Positions 34,856-47,436 of a stretch of 64,000 nt of DNA are shown here, piece by piece. Location: positions 6,517,519-6,581,518 of the forward strand of contig NC_064036.1 in the NCBI RefSeq assembly GCF_932526225.1, written 5' to 3'. Under the pieces are notes generated by a model. The model was given only the letters and a program-made list of their open reading frames with translations, made no database searches and was not told the origin of the DNA. The DNA is from Nematostella vectensis. Taxonomy: Eukaryota > Cnidaria > Anthozoa > Actiniaria > Edwardsiidae. Positions within the stretch are counted from its first letter, which is position 1. The number at the start of each line of letters is the position of its first letter. Both the position numbers and the translations under genes were made by a program.

Positions 34856-37800
34856 ATGTCTGCTCTTCGAGGAGTTCTTGCATTTGCATCCGAGTTAACC
34901 CCGCTTCAGCTCGCGGGTGCAGTAATCGCGGTCCTTTTTGTTGCTTGGCTATCCCTTAAATTCCTTCTCCCAACCCGTAGAGTCGGTGATTACCACAACA
35001 AGTACGTACTAGTCACCGGTTGCGACTCGGGCTTCGGTAGAGATCTTGCCATTCGCCTGGATGGTATGGGTTTCCATGTGTTCGGCGCGTGTTTGACGCA
35101 GCAGGGCAAACGGGACCTTGAGCAGACGTGCAGTAAACGTACTGTTGGTCTGCTAATGGACGTCACGAGCTATGAACAGATTGCGGAAGCGTTTGAGCAA
35201 GTCAAGAGAGTGCTGCCTTCGGGGAACAGGTACTGAGCTGACACTCTTGTAGTTGTAAACCAACCGATGTCCGTTTTTCTTTTCATCCTATTACCGGTAT
35301 TGGCTTCTAACGAATTATGGATTGGGGCTATTTGGAAAGATTGTAAGAGACCGTTAAATATATACAAGGGAAAGTCTGATTAATGAAAGGCCCATGCAGC
35401 CCCCCACCGCCACACACAAACACATTCTTTTATACTAGACACGCATCATTTTGGATGTATTATTTCACAATACCTTGTTTTCGTTCCCTCTGGTAACCTC
35501 ACGAAATCAATATCTGATGGCCGCTGAACCGTTCATTTTCCCAACTAGATATCTGAGATACACTCTTTTTTTATATAAGAACGTCTATATATTTTTTTTT
35601 GTTGGGGCTGGGCCGTTCTTCTTTTTGGGACAATTTCAGGCTGAATATTGATTCTACATTTAAGAACGCACCAGGACTAAAAAAAGAATTTTTTTATCTT
35701 CTATCAAAGCCTCGGCATGTTTTTCAAAATTTGGTGAAATCTCAGGCTGGACGTTTTTATAAAAAAAACGTTCTTATAAAAAAAATCTCTCAGGCATAGT
35801 AAAAGCACACAGGTATTTTAGAAGACGATTGACATCAATCCAAAACATTAGAGATGTTGTATGTAATATCTTTACTGTTGAATTTTTAGCAAGTAACGAT
35901 CAACTCTCCCCACAACTTTTGACTCTTTCTTTCATATAATTTCCCAAAAATACAACACCCGACTTTCTGCCAAATCTAGTTACACCCTACCCAAAGCACG
36001 CACCAACTACAGGAAATTCAACATCCGATTTAGAGGTGTACAAATTTGGAACGAACTCACCCAAAATGACAAAGACCTAAATATGAAATCCTTCAAAAAA
36101 AAATTATCAGACGACCTAATCGCCACCTATTAACCCACCCACATCTTCACCTGTAACCCATACTATCACCTAATTCTTGGCCATATATTCCTTCCTTTTG
36201 TTTTTGTTTCCGCTCTGCTTGTACCAGCTTGTATTCTTGTCGTATCCTTGTTGTATCCTTGTCGTGTCTCTATATCTGTGTTTTTTCTCGTACATTCTTG
36301 CTTATGCACACAGCCTCCAGATCTCCAAACTAGGATTTTTCCCTAACATTTAAGTGCACCCTAGCCCGTTTAGCTCTCAAGCTATTCTAGGGTGCCCGCA
36401 CCGAAGTATTGTCCCCCCTTGGTACGCAACTCTAGGTTTTTTTTTTTTTTTCTTTTTTTCTCTCCTCTCCCTATCAATAAATATATGAATATAAAAAAAA
36501 AAAAAAAAAACAACCTATGTAACACTTAATTTTGTGTGCAAATAAAAGATGTTTGTTGTTTTGTTGTTGTCAAATAGCCTAAAATGGTATGGATAAGAAA
36601 ACTAGACTCTTGATCCTCAGAAATGTTTCCGTTACCTCTGTTGGGAAAATTATAAACTCGATTCTTCAAACATCTTGTCCTTGAATATGAAACGGTTAGA
36701 TGATCCCTCTCTTTCCCATTTAGTTAATAAGTATATGTTTATTATTTATGTCATGTTTTTGTTGCTGTTTGCAGTACCCTTTTCACTTGGAGTGGTCACC
36801 TTTGAATTGGTAGTTGTACTTTTTTTGATGATTATTATTCCAATGTATCACTGCAGGTTTTTTGGGGGTTGTATAACAACACAGGGTACAAGACTTGCCC
36901 TTTTTATTAATTTCTCTGCTTTTTCTTTTTGTTGCTGTTGTTATTAATATACCTCATCCATATCACCCCAGGTCTGTGGGCGGTGTATAACAACGCTGGA
37001 TACATGACTCTCGCCCCCTTAGAGTGGTTCCCGCTTGACGACTACAAGCGCATGGCAGATGTGAATCTTTGGGGTCTGGTGGATGTCACCAAGACTTTCC
37101 TTCCACTCGTCAAAATGGCAAGAGGCAGAGTCGTGAATGTCGCGAGCACTGTGGGTGTGTATTTTTATCCAAGAAGCTTTGTAAAAGCAAAAAAAATGGT
37201 TTCATTGGGTTTGACATTGTGAGATTCCAGGAAAGATCGGTTACCACCACTCCCTCCATCCCCACCCCCAGTATCCGTACCCCCCCCCCCTGATGGAGGA
37301 AATCAGTCCGTCTTTTCTGGGTCACACCATATCATACTTGGCTTTTCGTACAATAGATATCGAATTTTTTTTGGTTTAAATATCATGTAATCGAACCTTG
37401 TTTCCAGGCTTAATCGCGAATGAGTTAACTGCACCGTACTCGATTACCAAATATGGCGTAGAAGCTTTCTCTGATGTTTTGCGTCGCGAAATGTTCCCCT
37501 GGGGGGTCCGGGTGAGTATCATCGAGCCTCAAGCATTCAAGACTCCGCTTTGGGACGATATCGCCACTAAGAAGTACATGTCTCTGTGGAACGGACTCTA
37601 CCCGGAGATGAAGAAAGAGTATGGTGAAAAATTCGTGGAAGGAGGTAACATTTTATCGATCCTCATCAATAATAGCATTCAAGAGGGGTGGGGGAAGGGG
37701 CTAGTTAAAAGTACACTGCCTTGACTTATGGAACTTATGGACGCGAGAATTCTTCCATCCATTTTCCATCTTCCATTTACAAGCATCTATCATTTGCATA

Positions 37801-38056
37801 TGGCTTTTTTTCTATTTTGCTTTTGTCGCCAGAAGTCGCCGGGTTAAGGAAATACATGGACATGTCGTCAACTGCGACCTACATGGTAGTCGACGCCGCC
37901 ATAGACGCCATCACGTCACGTGACCCTAAGCATCGCTATCCTGTGGGTTGGAATGCCAAGGTAGTGTCAATCTTGGGGGTCTTGCCTTCTGGCTGGACAG
38001 ACGCGTTTCTCTGGGCAACTTTGCCTCGCCCCTCCCCGCTCGGTGCAAAGAAGTAG
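34856..38056 (+). pseudogene. SDR copy C, frameshifted at the end of exon 1
   Basis: Exons: 34856-35229, 36972-37154, 37408-37644 and 37833-38056. Exons 2-4 have exactly the lengths seen in the other copies, but exon 1 is 374 bp instead of 373: CTTCGGGGAACAG has one extra G compared with CTTCGGGAACAG in the others. Joined to exon 2 this gives an early stop, leaving about 130 residues with only the cofactor motif. Promoter, catalytic YSITK and the C-terminus are otherwise conserved, so the loss is recent or a one-base sequence error. Exon 2 ends NVASTVG instead of NVSSIVG, as in copy F. A LINE fragment has inserted into intron 1. Confidence 0.75.
35904..36569 (+). mobile_element. LINE 3' fragment, 666 bp, in intron 1 of SDR copy C
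   Basis: It encodes the extreme C-terminus of a LINE ORF (VQIWNEL and SFKKKLSDDLIATY, then a stop), followed by a 3' UTR with A-rich and TTGTTG tails. The ends are exact because copy F has the empty site (ACGATCAAATAGCC, about 56228). TCAA is duplicated at 35900-35903 and 36570-36573. Confidence 0.85.
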
Positions 38057-39741
38057 TAACAAGAGTTGAACACTCTAATTTTCCTTACATTGCTGCATTC
38101 ACCAGTTGGAAAACGAGTAGGGGACTGGGACCGAGGCCTCGGCGCGTGTGACTTTGGGATCGGCTAGCCTACGAAGCAGGCCCAAAGGGTTGGGAAAGAA
38201 GAGGGACGGAGAAGAGGCGCGTGCACTAGTGAGAGGAAACGATGAGGAAGCCAAAAAAAAACGTACGGCAAAAACCACACGGGGTCGGCTGCAAGCGCTA
38301 ACTTTCCCTACTCTGCCCTCCATCCTTCTCTCCAGGCGCGCGGGATCTATTCCTCATCTTTCGAGCTTGTTGCGCTTGCTACGCAGGCTAGAGACCGACT
38401 AACTTGGCCGTTTTGCTCAACAAAAAAATCCTGCATTTACAATGTTATTTTCACCAACTTCTTGTTATTTTGATATAGGTGTCATTAACTTTTTTTTAGA
38501 AGTGTGAGTCATTTTGATTTAAAAAAGTTATTATGTAGTTTTGTAGAACTTTAAAAAATCTTAAATGGCAGTTATAAAATTGTGTATAGAAATAAACAAG
38601 ATTTTTAAGCGTGTATATTGTTCCGTTCAATATATTTTTTTTTTATATTGAACAGAGAGAAATTTGAAGCGTAAATAAGAACGCCAAATATAGAAACAAA
38701 CGTGGACAATTATCGGCGATCCTGTGCATCACTTATTTTATCAGCGATCGGAAGATCGTGAGCGATCAAAAATTTTAATGGAAACCCGCCCTAAGTGAAA
38801 GTTGCGCTCCCCCTTGCGCCAAACGATAGCTACTTACCTGAAACATAGCTTATGCACTACATCTGGTAAAAATAGCCTCCAAATTGATGAAGGTGAAAAG
38901 GCCTTGTTCGAACTCCACTTGACGTCATATTCGCTGATTGCGACTGTTTGTTGCTCCGCCATTCATTTAGCCTTCCACTACTGACTACAATATCCACCAT
39001 GGCGTACAAGCACAACAGAGTTAGCTGCCATTCCTCCGATAGACAGTACACATCCCTTCTGTACAAAAAAAACATCGCCGGTCGCCTAATGCAAATTGCT
39101 ACGAAAACCCGTAGGGAAGGACACTTTGGCCTCCCTCCCACTGACCACTCCCCCCCCCCCCCCTCCACACACACACACACCTAATAGTGATATGATTTCA
39201 AGCCCCCAACCTTGTGTCTTTCGACGTTATTATTTTTTTCGGAAAGGCGCTGTGGCACCGCAACTGCTTCATCTCTACAAAGACTTGAGCCTCTAGGAAG
39301 GTGTAAACGCAAATGACGTCGTTAAGAAGAACAGGAGATGACAATGGATTTCAGCAAAATGTTTCTAAAAGAAAATCTTGCATGATTTTCTACAAAAATA
39401 AATCTAGTTAAAGATTCAGCAAATATGACATCGCAATATCTTTTATCAAAATATCCACTAAATGTCTTGACGCAGCACTTAAAGCCGCATTTTCACCAGA
39501 TTACTTCCTGTTGATTACGTAACAATCTCCAATTATCTCCCTTCGGAAGTAAACTATGACAATGCCGCTTTAAGGGAGTGCTAATTAGACACCTTAAGGT
39601 GGGGAGAGGGGAGGGAGGGGAGGGAGGGGAGATATTAAGGGGGTTCTAAAACTTTAGAGGCTAAATTATCTTTAAATAGATGGGGGGCTTTTAAATTTTA
39701 AGGTGTCTTGAGTTGACATATTTTCATTAACACTCCCTTAC

Positions 39742-39925
39742 CGGTCATGTAGCATTTTGTGCCAATCTCCACCTCTTGTCCTACGCGAGGTAAGCAGATC
39801 GGGCGAACAAGGCGAGAACGCCTGACCCTTTTCTTTAACTGTGTGAGGGCGATTTCATTCCCCCAGCCATCTTTAGTCAAGAATCGACGAAGTAGGCGTA
39901 CAGCGCTCACTTGGATGGGCTGTAC
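39742..39925 (-). pseudogene. Relic of protease exon 3 (cassette 2)
   Basis: Near-identical duplicate of the relic at 32617-32800, with the same NEIAL change and the same truncation. Confidence 0.8.
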
Positions 39926-40814
39926 TAGACAAGGGGAGTGGCCCTAACCCCCCCCCCCCCCCCCCAGTCCAGTGCTGTAGTACTGTACATACACCTGCTT
40001 TAAAAAAACTGCTTATGATAACTGAAAAATCCTTTTTTTCCAAAAGACGAAAAATTTCAGAACTTTTCATGGCCTTGAGTAAGGGAATCATCAGTGAATA
40101 TCAGTTACTCTCTACGCCGTTCTGCCCTTTTTGTTGCTTAAAGCCGCATGGCCACCAGTTTACTTCCGGAGGTCCGACGGAAACCTCAACCGTTAAAAGA
40201 CAAAAGAATCTATTAGAATCCGAGATATTTATAAACGGGGAAGACTCCCGGTAGCACTCTTGTAGCGCCTCTATAACTGGTAAACAAAGCAATGTGCAGT
40301 TACTCTATTGTTTGCAGTACTTTGATACGCAGCCGTTCCCACCATATTTCCTTGTAGCACGGGAATTAGGATACTTTGTCAGCGATTTCTTAATAAAATA
40401 ACCCAAAATGCATTCCCAATTTGTATTGAATATAGTATTCAGCGAATAAAATATCTCTAACCTTTGTGCGAAATGTCTCCTGCCTCCCTCGATTCAGCGA
40501 ACGTTATATTTCTATTTCTCTTGTTAAAAAACCCACGCGATCGTTGTTTTCAACTCTCGAAACATTTGAACAGTACTGAGTAACCATAGCCTCTTGAGTG
40601 TTCGTGACTAGCCCAAACGCTCTCCGAACCTTACTTCGTATTTAGGTTCTATATAAAATAGGAAGGGAGTGAAACAACGCTCGATTCCGTAAACCTGCCT
40701 AGTTAAGGGCAATGTTGTGATGTTGGTATGAGACATGATTGATGAGTGACAGCTCCCTTTCTCTTTGAACTTATTGCGCCGCCGACACAGGCCAAAAAAG
40801 CTATAACAACGCAC

Positions 40815-40997
40815 CGGCTATACTCGATACATTCACGACTCTCCCTTTTGCCATCTTGACGAGTGGGAGGAAAGTCTTGGTGACATCCACCAGGCCCCAA
40901 AGGTTCACATCTGCCATGCGCTTGTAGTCGTCAAGCGGGAACCACTCTAAGGTGGCGAGAGTCATGTATCCAGCGTTGTTATACACCGCCCACAGAC
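40815..40997 (-). pseudogene. Relic of an A-type SDR exon 2 (cassette 2)
   Basis: Duplicate of 33687-33869 with the same lost acceptor (CTG for CAG) and an intact frame. The companion exon 4 relic is at about 40115-40278. Confidence 0.75.
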
Positions 40998-41917
40998 CAG
41001 GGGGAGAAATGCGCTCCATTTTACAATTCCTCAACGGATGCGCCCTGAGTGAAATCTTAGTTGACACCTTGAGTTCGTGAGGTGATAACTTTTCGTTTAC
41101 ACATGAATAAGAAAGGCCGAAAATACAAGCCAGGTTGTCCTCTTGGTAATAATTTAAGAACATTCATTATTGACGATATAAGTCAGGGCGGGTTGGACTC
41201 AGCCACGATGTTTTATTAGGGAAATTGACTATTTTGTCGCGAACAAGTTCAAAGTAAGTTGTTACTAAAATTAGAACAAGTTTTGCGCAAAATATATACA
41301 ATACCGTTGCGCCTTGGCCTTAAATCGACGAAAACTATTTAAAATCTCGAAATAAAGTGTGATAATGGGAACGTTAAGAATATGCCTAGAAATTCATATT
41401 AACAGTTTAGACAAATAATGAAAATATTTTATAGTAAGAAATGTCACTTTACTGACAAACATTGCTTCTCTTAATTTTACAATTTGCTTTTCACGTTTTC
41501 TAATTTATTTTGTTAGACTTTGCAACATTTGTGACATTTTTTTTTCATCATTTTAGACTCGAAATAAAGCCCCAAACCTCTTTTTCATGCCGCGAAAATT
41601 CACACGTCACATTCGACTATAAACCCTAATTTTCGTCAAATTCCCTAGCCTGTATACAGACCTCCGTAAAAAGGAGGATAAAAAGGACAGGCTACAAATT
41701 CCCCTACTGCGATATAGGGAGACTTTAAGTATGTTAAATATGAATACTTAAGGACCGAAAACCGTTAAAAAACCTTCTGTTGCAATTACTTTTTTCATAG
41801 ATTTACGGGACTAAATGTAAAGATAAGACAAAACAAATCCGTCACGATCACGCGATCACACAAAGACGTCTCCCTTGGAGGCTGACAGATGAACTCGTTG
41901 AACCGAGAGTCGAGGTC

Positions 41918-41925
41918 TATAAATA
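41918..41925 (+). promoter_or_regulatory. TATA box of SDR copy D
   Basis: TATAAATA, 65 bp before the ATG at 41983, inside the promoter block also seen before E. Confidence 0.7.
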
Positions 41926-41982
41926 ACTCACTTGTCTCGTCTTTCGGAAGAAGGCGGTCATTTGCTTCAAAATCTCTAAAAG

Positions 41983-44814
41983 ATGTCTGCTGTTCGAGGA
42001 GTTCTTGCATTTGCATCCGAGTTTACCGCACTTCAGCTCGCGGGGGCAGTAATCGCGGTCCTTTTTGTTGCTTGGCTATCCCTTAAATTCCTTCCCCCAA
42101 CCCGTAGAGTCGGTGATTACCACAACAAGTACGTCCTAGTCACCGGTTGCGACTCGGGCCTCGGTAGAGATCTAGCCATTCGCCTGGATGGTATGGGTTT
42201 CCATGTGTTTGGCGCGTGTTTGACGCAGCAGGGCAAACGGGACCTAGAGCAGACGTGCAGTAAACGTACAGTTGGTCTGCTGATGGACGTCACGAGCCAT
42301 GAACAGATCGCGGAAGCGTTTGAGCAAGTCAAGAGTGTGCTGCATTCGGGAACAGGTACAGAATGGCACTCTGAAAGTTGTGTTAATTATACAGTATACA
42401 AAATAATTCGCATTGACTCCTGGTACTGTAGAGTAACTTGGATCACTCACTATTATTACTTATAATTTCAATATTATCACGTTTTCCTTTTCCTCCTATT
42501 TTTGGCTTCTTTCGAATTGTGGGTGGGGCTATTTGGAAAGAGTGTAAGTGATTGTCTGGTAGATTAATGTTAATGGTAACATGCAGCCCCAACCGCCACA
42601 CACAAACACATTCTTTTTTACAAGACACGCAACACTCGCCTGCCTTATCTGAGCGTCCGTTTTTCGATATTTGATGTTCAATGCTGAGATCATTTTGGAT
42701 GTATTATTTCACGATACCTTGTTTTCGTTCCCAGTTATCACCTTACGAGATCCATATCTGATGGTCGCTGAACCGTTCATACTCCTAACTAGATAGATCT
42801 CAGACAGAGTCAGAGACTAGATCTCAGACAGAGTCATAGCACACAGGTATTACAAGACAATTGGTATCAATGAATCTAAAAAAAATATATAGAGATGTTT
42901 ACATCTTTACAGTTGAATTCATGGCAAATCATATAGCCCTAAATTCATATTGTATGATATGCAGAATATCGTAAAAGCATATTGTATGACATGCAGGATA
43001 TCGTAAAGCGTATTGTGTTACATGCAATATATCGTCAAAGCCTATTGTGTGACATGCAGGATAGCGTCAATGCGTATTGTGTGACATCCAGGATAGCGTC
43101 AAAGCATATTGTGTGACATGCAGGATATCGTAAAAGCGTATTGTGCGACATGCAGGATATCGTAAATGAGTATTACGTGACATGCAGGATATCGTAAAAG
43201 CGTATTGCGTGACATGCAAGATATCGTCAAAGCGTATTTCGTGACAGGCTGGATATCGTCAAAGCGTATTGTGCGACATGCAGGATATCGTAAAAGCGTA
43301 TAACGTGACATGGAAGATATCGTAAAAGCGTATTGCGTGACATGCAGGATATCGTAAAAGCGTATTGTGTGACATGTAGGATAGCGTCAAAGCGTATTGT
43401 GCGACATGCAGGATAGCGTCAAAGCGTATTGTGCGACATGCAGGATATCATAAATGTGTATTACGTGACATGCAAGACATCGTAAAAGCGGATTGCGTGA
43501 CATACCGTTCTTCAAAAAGAATTGTTTATCTATTCCTTGAATATGAAAAGTTGAAATGTTCCCACTCATTCTCATTTATTCAATAAGTGTATGTTTTTCG
43601 TACTTTGTTGTTGTTGTTGTTGATGATATTATACCCATAAAAACACTGGGACTTTCTCCCTCTTGTGTTCGCCCTCTTGTGTTCCCCGTTTTTTGTTGTT
43701 GTTGTTATTGTTGTTTATTTTACTAAACTCCACTAATATCACCCCAGGTCTGTGGGCGGTGTATAACAACGCTGGATATATGACTCTCGCCCCCTTGGAG
43801 TGGTTCCCGCTTGACGACTACAAGCGCATGGCAGATGTGAACCTTTGGGGCCTGGTGGATGTCACCAAGACTTTCCTTCCACTCGTCAAGATGGCAAGAG
43901 GCAGAGTCGTGAATGTCTCGAGCATTGTCGGTGGGTGTTTTTATCTTAGAAGCTTTGTAAAAGCTCAAAATAAATCGAAGTAATAACAGATTGTTATACA
44001 TAAGGTTGACATCTTTGAAAACTCCAGAAAGGATCCGTTAGTCCATCCCCCCTCCCTTGCTTCCCTATCAATGCAGGAAATTGATCTTTTCTGGCCCACG
44101 CAATGTCAGGCTTGTCTTTTCGTACAATTGATTTTGCATTGGTTTAAGCAAATCATGTAATCGAACCTTGTTCCCAGGCTTAATCGCGAACGAATTAACT
44201 GCACCGTACTCGATTACCAAATATGGCGTGGAAGCGTTCTCGGATGTTTTGCGTCGCGAAATGCTCCCCTGGGGGGTCCGGGTTAGTATCATCGAGCCTC
44301 AAGCATTCAAGACCCCGCTTTGGGACAATATCGCCACAAAGAAGTACATGTCTCTGTGGAACGGACTCGACCCGGAGATGAAGAAAGAGTATGGTGAAAA
44401 ATTCGTGGAAGAAGGTAACATTTTATCGATCCTCATCAATAATAGAATTCAAGAGGGGTGGGGAGGGGGGTTAGTTAAAAGGACAATGCCTTGAGTTATG
44501 AAACTTATGGACACGAGAACTCTTCCATCTTCCATTTACAAGCATCTATCATTTGCTGATTGCTTTTTTCTATTTTGCTTTTGTCGCCAGATGTCGCCTT
44601 CTTAAGGAAATTCATCCACGACTCGTCAACTGCTTTCTACATGGTAGTCGACGCCGCCGTAGACGCCATCACGTCACGTGACCCTAAGCATCGCTATTCT
44701 GTGGGTTGGAATGCCAAGGTAGTGTCAATCTTGGGGGTCTTGCCTTCTGGCTGGACAGACGCGTTTCTCTGGACAACTTTGCCTCGCCCCTCCCCGCTAG
44801 GTGCAAAGAAGTAG
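41983..44814 (+). CDS. SDR gene D: RDH/SDR9C-like oxidoreductase, 4 exons
   Basis: Same family and likely reaction as B. Exons: 41983-42355, 43748-43930, 44178-44414 and 44591-44814; all junctions in frame, 338 residues. TGCDSGLG, NNAG, YSITK and the altered EPQAFKT turn are present. Differences from B: a start of MSAVRGVLAF, a histidine for proline near the end of exon 1 (VLHSGTG), and a changed start of exon 4 (DVAFLRKFIHDSS in place of DVAGLRKYIDMSS). Intron 1 is B-like with a shorter minisatellite. The TATA box is intact. Confidence 0.87.
42946..43504. repeat. 32-bp minisatellite, about 17 units, in intron 1 of SDR gene D
   Basis: Same unit and position as in B but about half the length. 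The first and last variant units match those of B, which points to an internal deletion or expansion since the split. Confidence 0.95.
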
Positions 44815-46130
44815 TAACGAGAGTTGAACACTCGCAACTAATTTTCCTTACATTGCTGCATTCACCAGTTGGAAAACGAATAGGGGACTGGGACCGAGGC
44901 CTTGGCGCGTGTGACTTTGGGATCGGCTAGCCTGCGAAGCAGGCCCAAAGGGTTGGGAAAGAAGAGGGACGGAGACGAGGCGCGTGCACTAGTAATAGGA
45001 AACGATGAGGGAGCTAAAAAAAAACGTACGGCAAAAACCACACGGGGTCGGCTGCAAGCGCTAACTGTCCCTACTCTGCCCTCCATCCTTCTCTCCAGGC
45101 GCGCGGGATCTATCCCTCATCTTACGAGCTTGTTGCGCTTGCTACGCAGGCTAGAGACCGACTAACTTGGCCGTTTTGCTCAACAAAAAATCCTGCATTT
45201 ACAATGTCATTTTCACCAACTTCTTGTTATTTTGATATAGGTGTCATTAACTTTTGTTTAGAAGTGTGAGTCATTTTGATTTGAAAAAGTTATTATGGAG
45301 TTTTGTAGAACTTTAAAAAATCTTGTATAGAAAATTAATATAAAATATATATAATTCATTTTATATAAATATAAAATTGTGTATAGAAATAAACAAGATT
45401 TTTAAGCGTGTATATTGTTCCGTTCAAGATATTTTTTTTATATTGAACAGAGAGAAATTTGAAGCGTAAATAAGAACGCCAAATATAGAAACAAACGTGG
45501 ACAATTATCGGCGATCCTGTGCATCACTGATTTCATCAGCGATCGGAAGATCGTGAGCGATCAAAAATTTGAATGGAAACCCGCCTTAAGTGAAAGTTGC
45601 GCTCCCCCTTGCGCTAAACGATAGCTACTTACCTGAAACATAGCTTATGCACTACATCTGGTAAAAATAACCAATCTCCCTCCAAATTGATGAAAAATGT
45701 AAAAAGGCCTTGTTCAAACTCCTCTTTGACGTCATATTTCTTGATTGTGCCTGTTTATTGCTCTTGCATTCTTTAGCATTCCACTACTGACATAAACTAC
45801 AATGGCGTTCAAGCACAACAGAGTTAGCTATCATTCCTCCGATAGACAGAACACATCCCTTCTGTACAAAAAAAAAAAAACACACACCCCGTGATATGAT
45901 TTCAAGCCCCAACCTTTTGTCTTTCGAAGTTATTATTTTATTTTTTTTGCAAAGGCGCTGCGGCACCGCAACTGCTTCATCTCTACAAAGACTTGAGCCT
46001 CTAGGAAGGTGTAAACGCAAATGACGTCGTTAAGAAGAACAGGAGATACTACTGAGTGATTGTTTTTATTTTTTAAATTGATGTCATTTTATTAACCATT
46101 TCCCTCCATCTAAACGCAATGTCAGGGATC

Positions 46131-46249
46131 TCATTTACACTGACGGCACGTCTTACGATAGTAGATCTTAAGGGAGTTCACAAAATAAGCGTTGGTGCAG
46201 AGTCCCTTGGTATCCCATTCATTACAGTACCAATGAATGTCACCGCAAC
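46131..46249 (-). pseudogene. Relic ShKT-domain exon of the protease (cassette 3)
   Basis: It aligns over its full 119 bp with the last protease exon at 58535-58653 and keeps the acceptor and stop codon, but the fourth of its six cysteines is tyrosine. No protease exons are beside it, so it is a leftover of a duplicated cassette. Part of the adjoining intron is also copied (to about 46510). Confidence 0.75.
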
Positions 46250-47371
46250 CTGAACAAAGGATACAACATATGTGTATCAGTGCAATGTCGACTGTCGAAC
46301 GTACCTACCAAGCCCTGGTAAGGGACAGACCATTAGCAAAGTGAATGGGCTGGTGGTAGTGGATGGGGGGGTGGGGGGGGTGTGGGATAAAATAATCTAA
46401 TCTGTATGTCTAAAAGGAAAAAAAAAAAACAATTCATATTCCTATTCTGGGGGGGGGGGGGGGGGGATTTTCCACCAGCCCATCAAATATCAAATGTTCA
46501 GTCCCAAATGTTCAATCTTGGTTTTTGCTGCAATTTACTAAGCGAAATCTAACCGAATAAGAAAGGCCGAAAATACAATCCAGGTTGTCCTCTTGGTAAT
46601 AATTTAAGAACATTCATTATTGACGATATAAGTCAGGGCGGGTTGGACTCAGCCACGATGTTTTATTAGGGAAATTGACTATTTTGTCGCGAACAAGTTC
46701 AAAGTAAGTTGTTACTAAAATTAGAACAAGTTTTGCGCAAAATATATACAATACCGTTGCGCCTTGGCCTTACATCGACGAAAACTATTTAAAATCTCGA
46801 AATAAAGTGTGATAATGGGAACGTTAAGAATATGCCTAGAAATTCATATTAACAGTTTAGACAAATAATGAAAATATTTTATAGTAAGAAATGTCACTTT
46901 ACTGACAAACATTGCTTCTCTTAATTTTACAATTTGCTTTTCACGTTTTCTAATTTATTTTGTTAGACTTTGCAACATTTGTGACATTTTTTTTTTCATC
47001 ATTTTAGACTCGAAATAAAGCCCCAAACCTCTTTTTCATGCCGCGAAAATTCACACGTCACATTCGACTATAAACCCTAATTTTCGTCAAATTCCCTAGC
47101 CTGTATACAGACCTCCGTAAAAAGGAGGATAAAAAGGACAGGCTACAAATTCCCCTACTGCGATATAGGGAGACTTTAAGTATGTTAAATATGAATACTT
47201 TAAGGATCGAAAACCCGTAAAAAAAACCTCCTGTTGCAATTACGTTTTTCATAGATTTACGGGACTAAATGTAAAGATAAGACAAAACAAATCCGTCACG
47301 ATCACGCGATCACACAAAGACGTCTCCCTTGGAGGCTGACAGATGAACTCGTTGAACCGAGAGTCGAGGTC

Positions 47372-47379
47372 TATAAATA
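47372..47379 (+). promoter_or_regulatory. TATA box of SDR copy E
   Basis: TATAAATA, 65 bp before the ATG at 47437, same context as in D. Confidence 0.7.
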
Positions 47380-47436
47380 ACTCACTTGTCCCGTCTTTCG
47401 GAAGAAGGCGGTCATTTGCTTCAAAATCTCCAAAAG

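Larger units (their letters stand above)
37833..41895. repeat. Recent segmental duplication, right copy
   Basis: Partner of the block at about 30701-34770. It carries the same order: SDR exon 4, 3' UTR MITE, protease relic, SDR exon 4 and exon 2 relics, then the upstream region of the next SDR copy. Confidence 0.85.
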
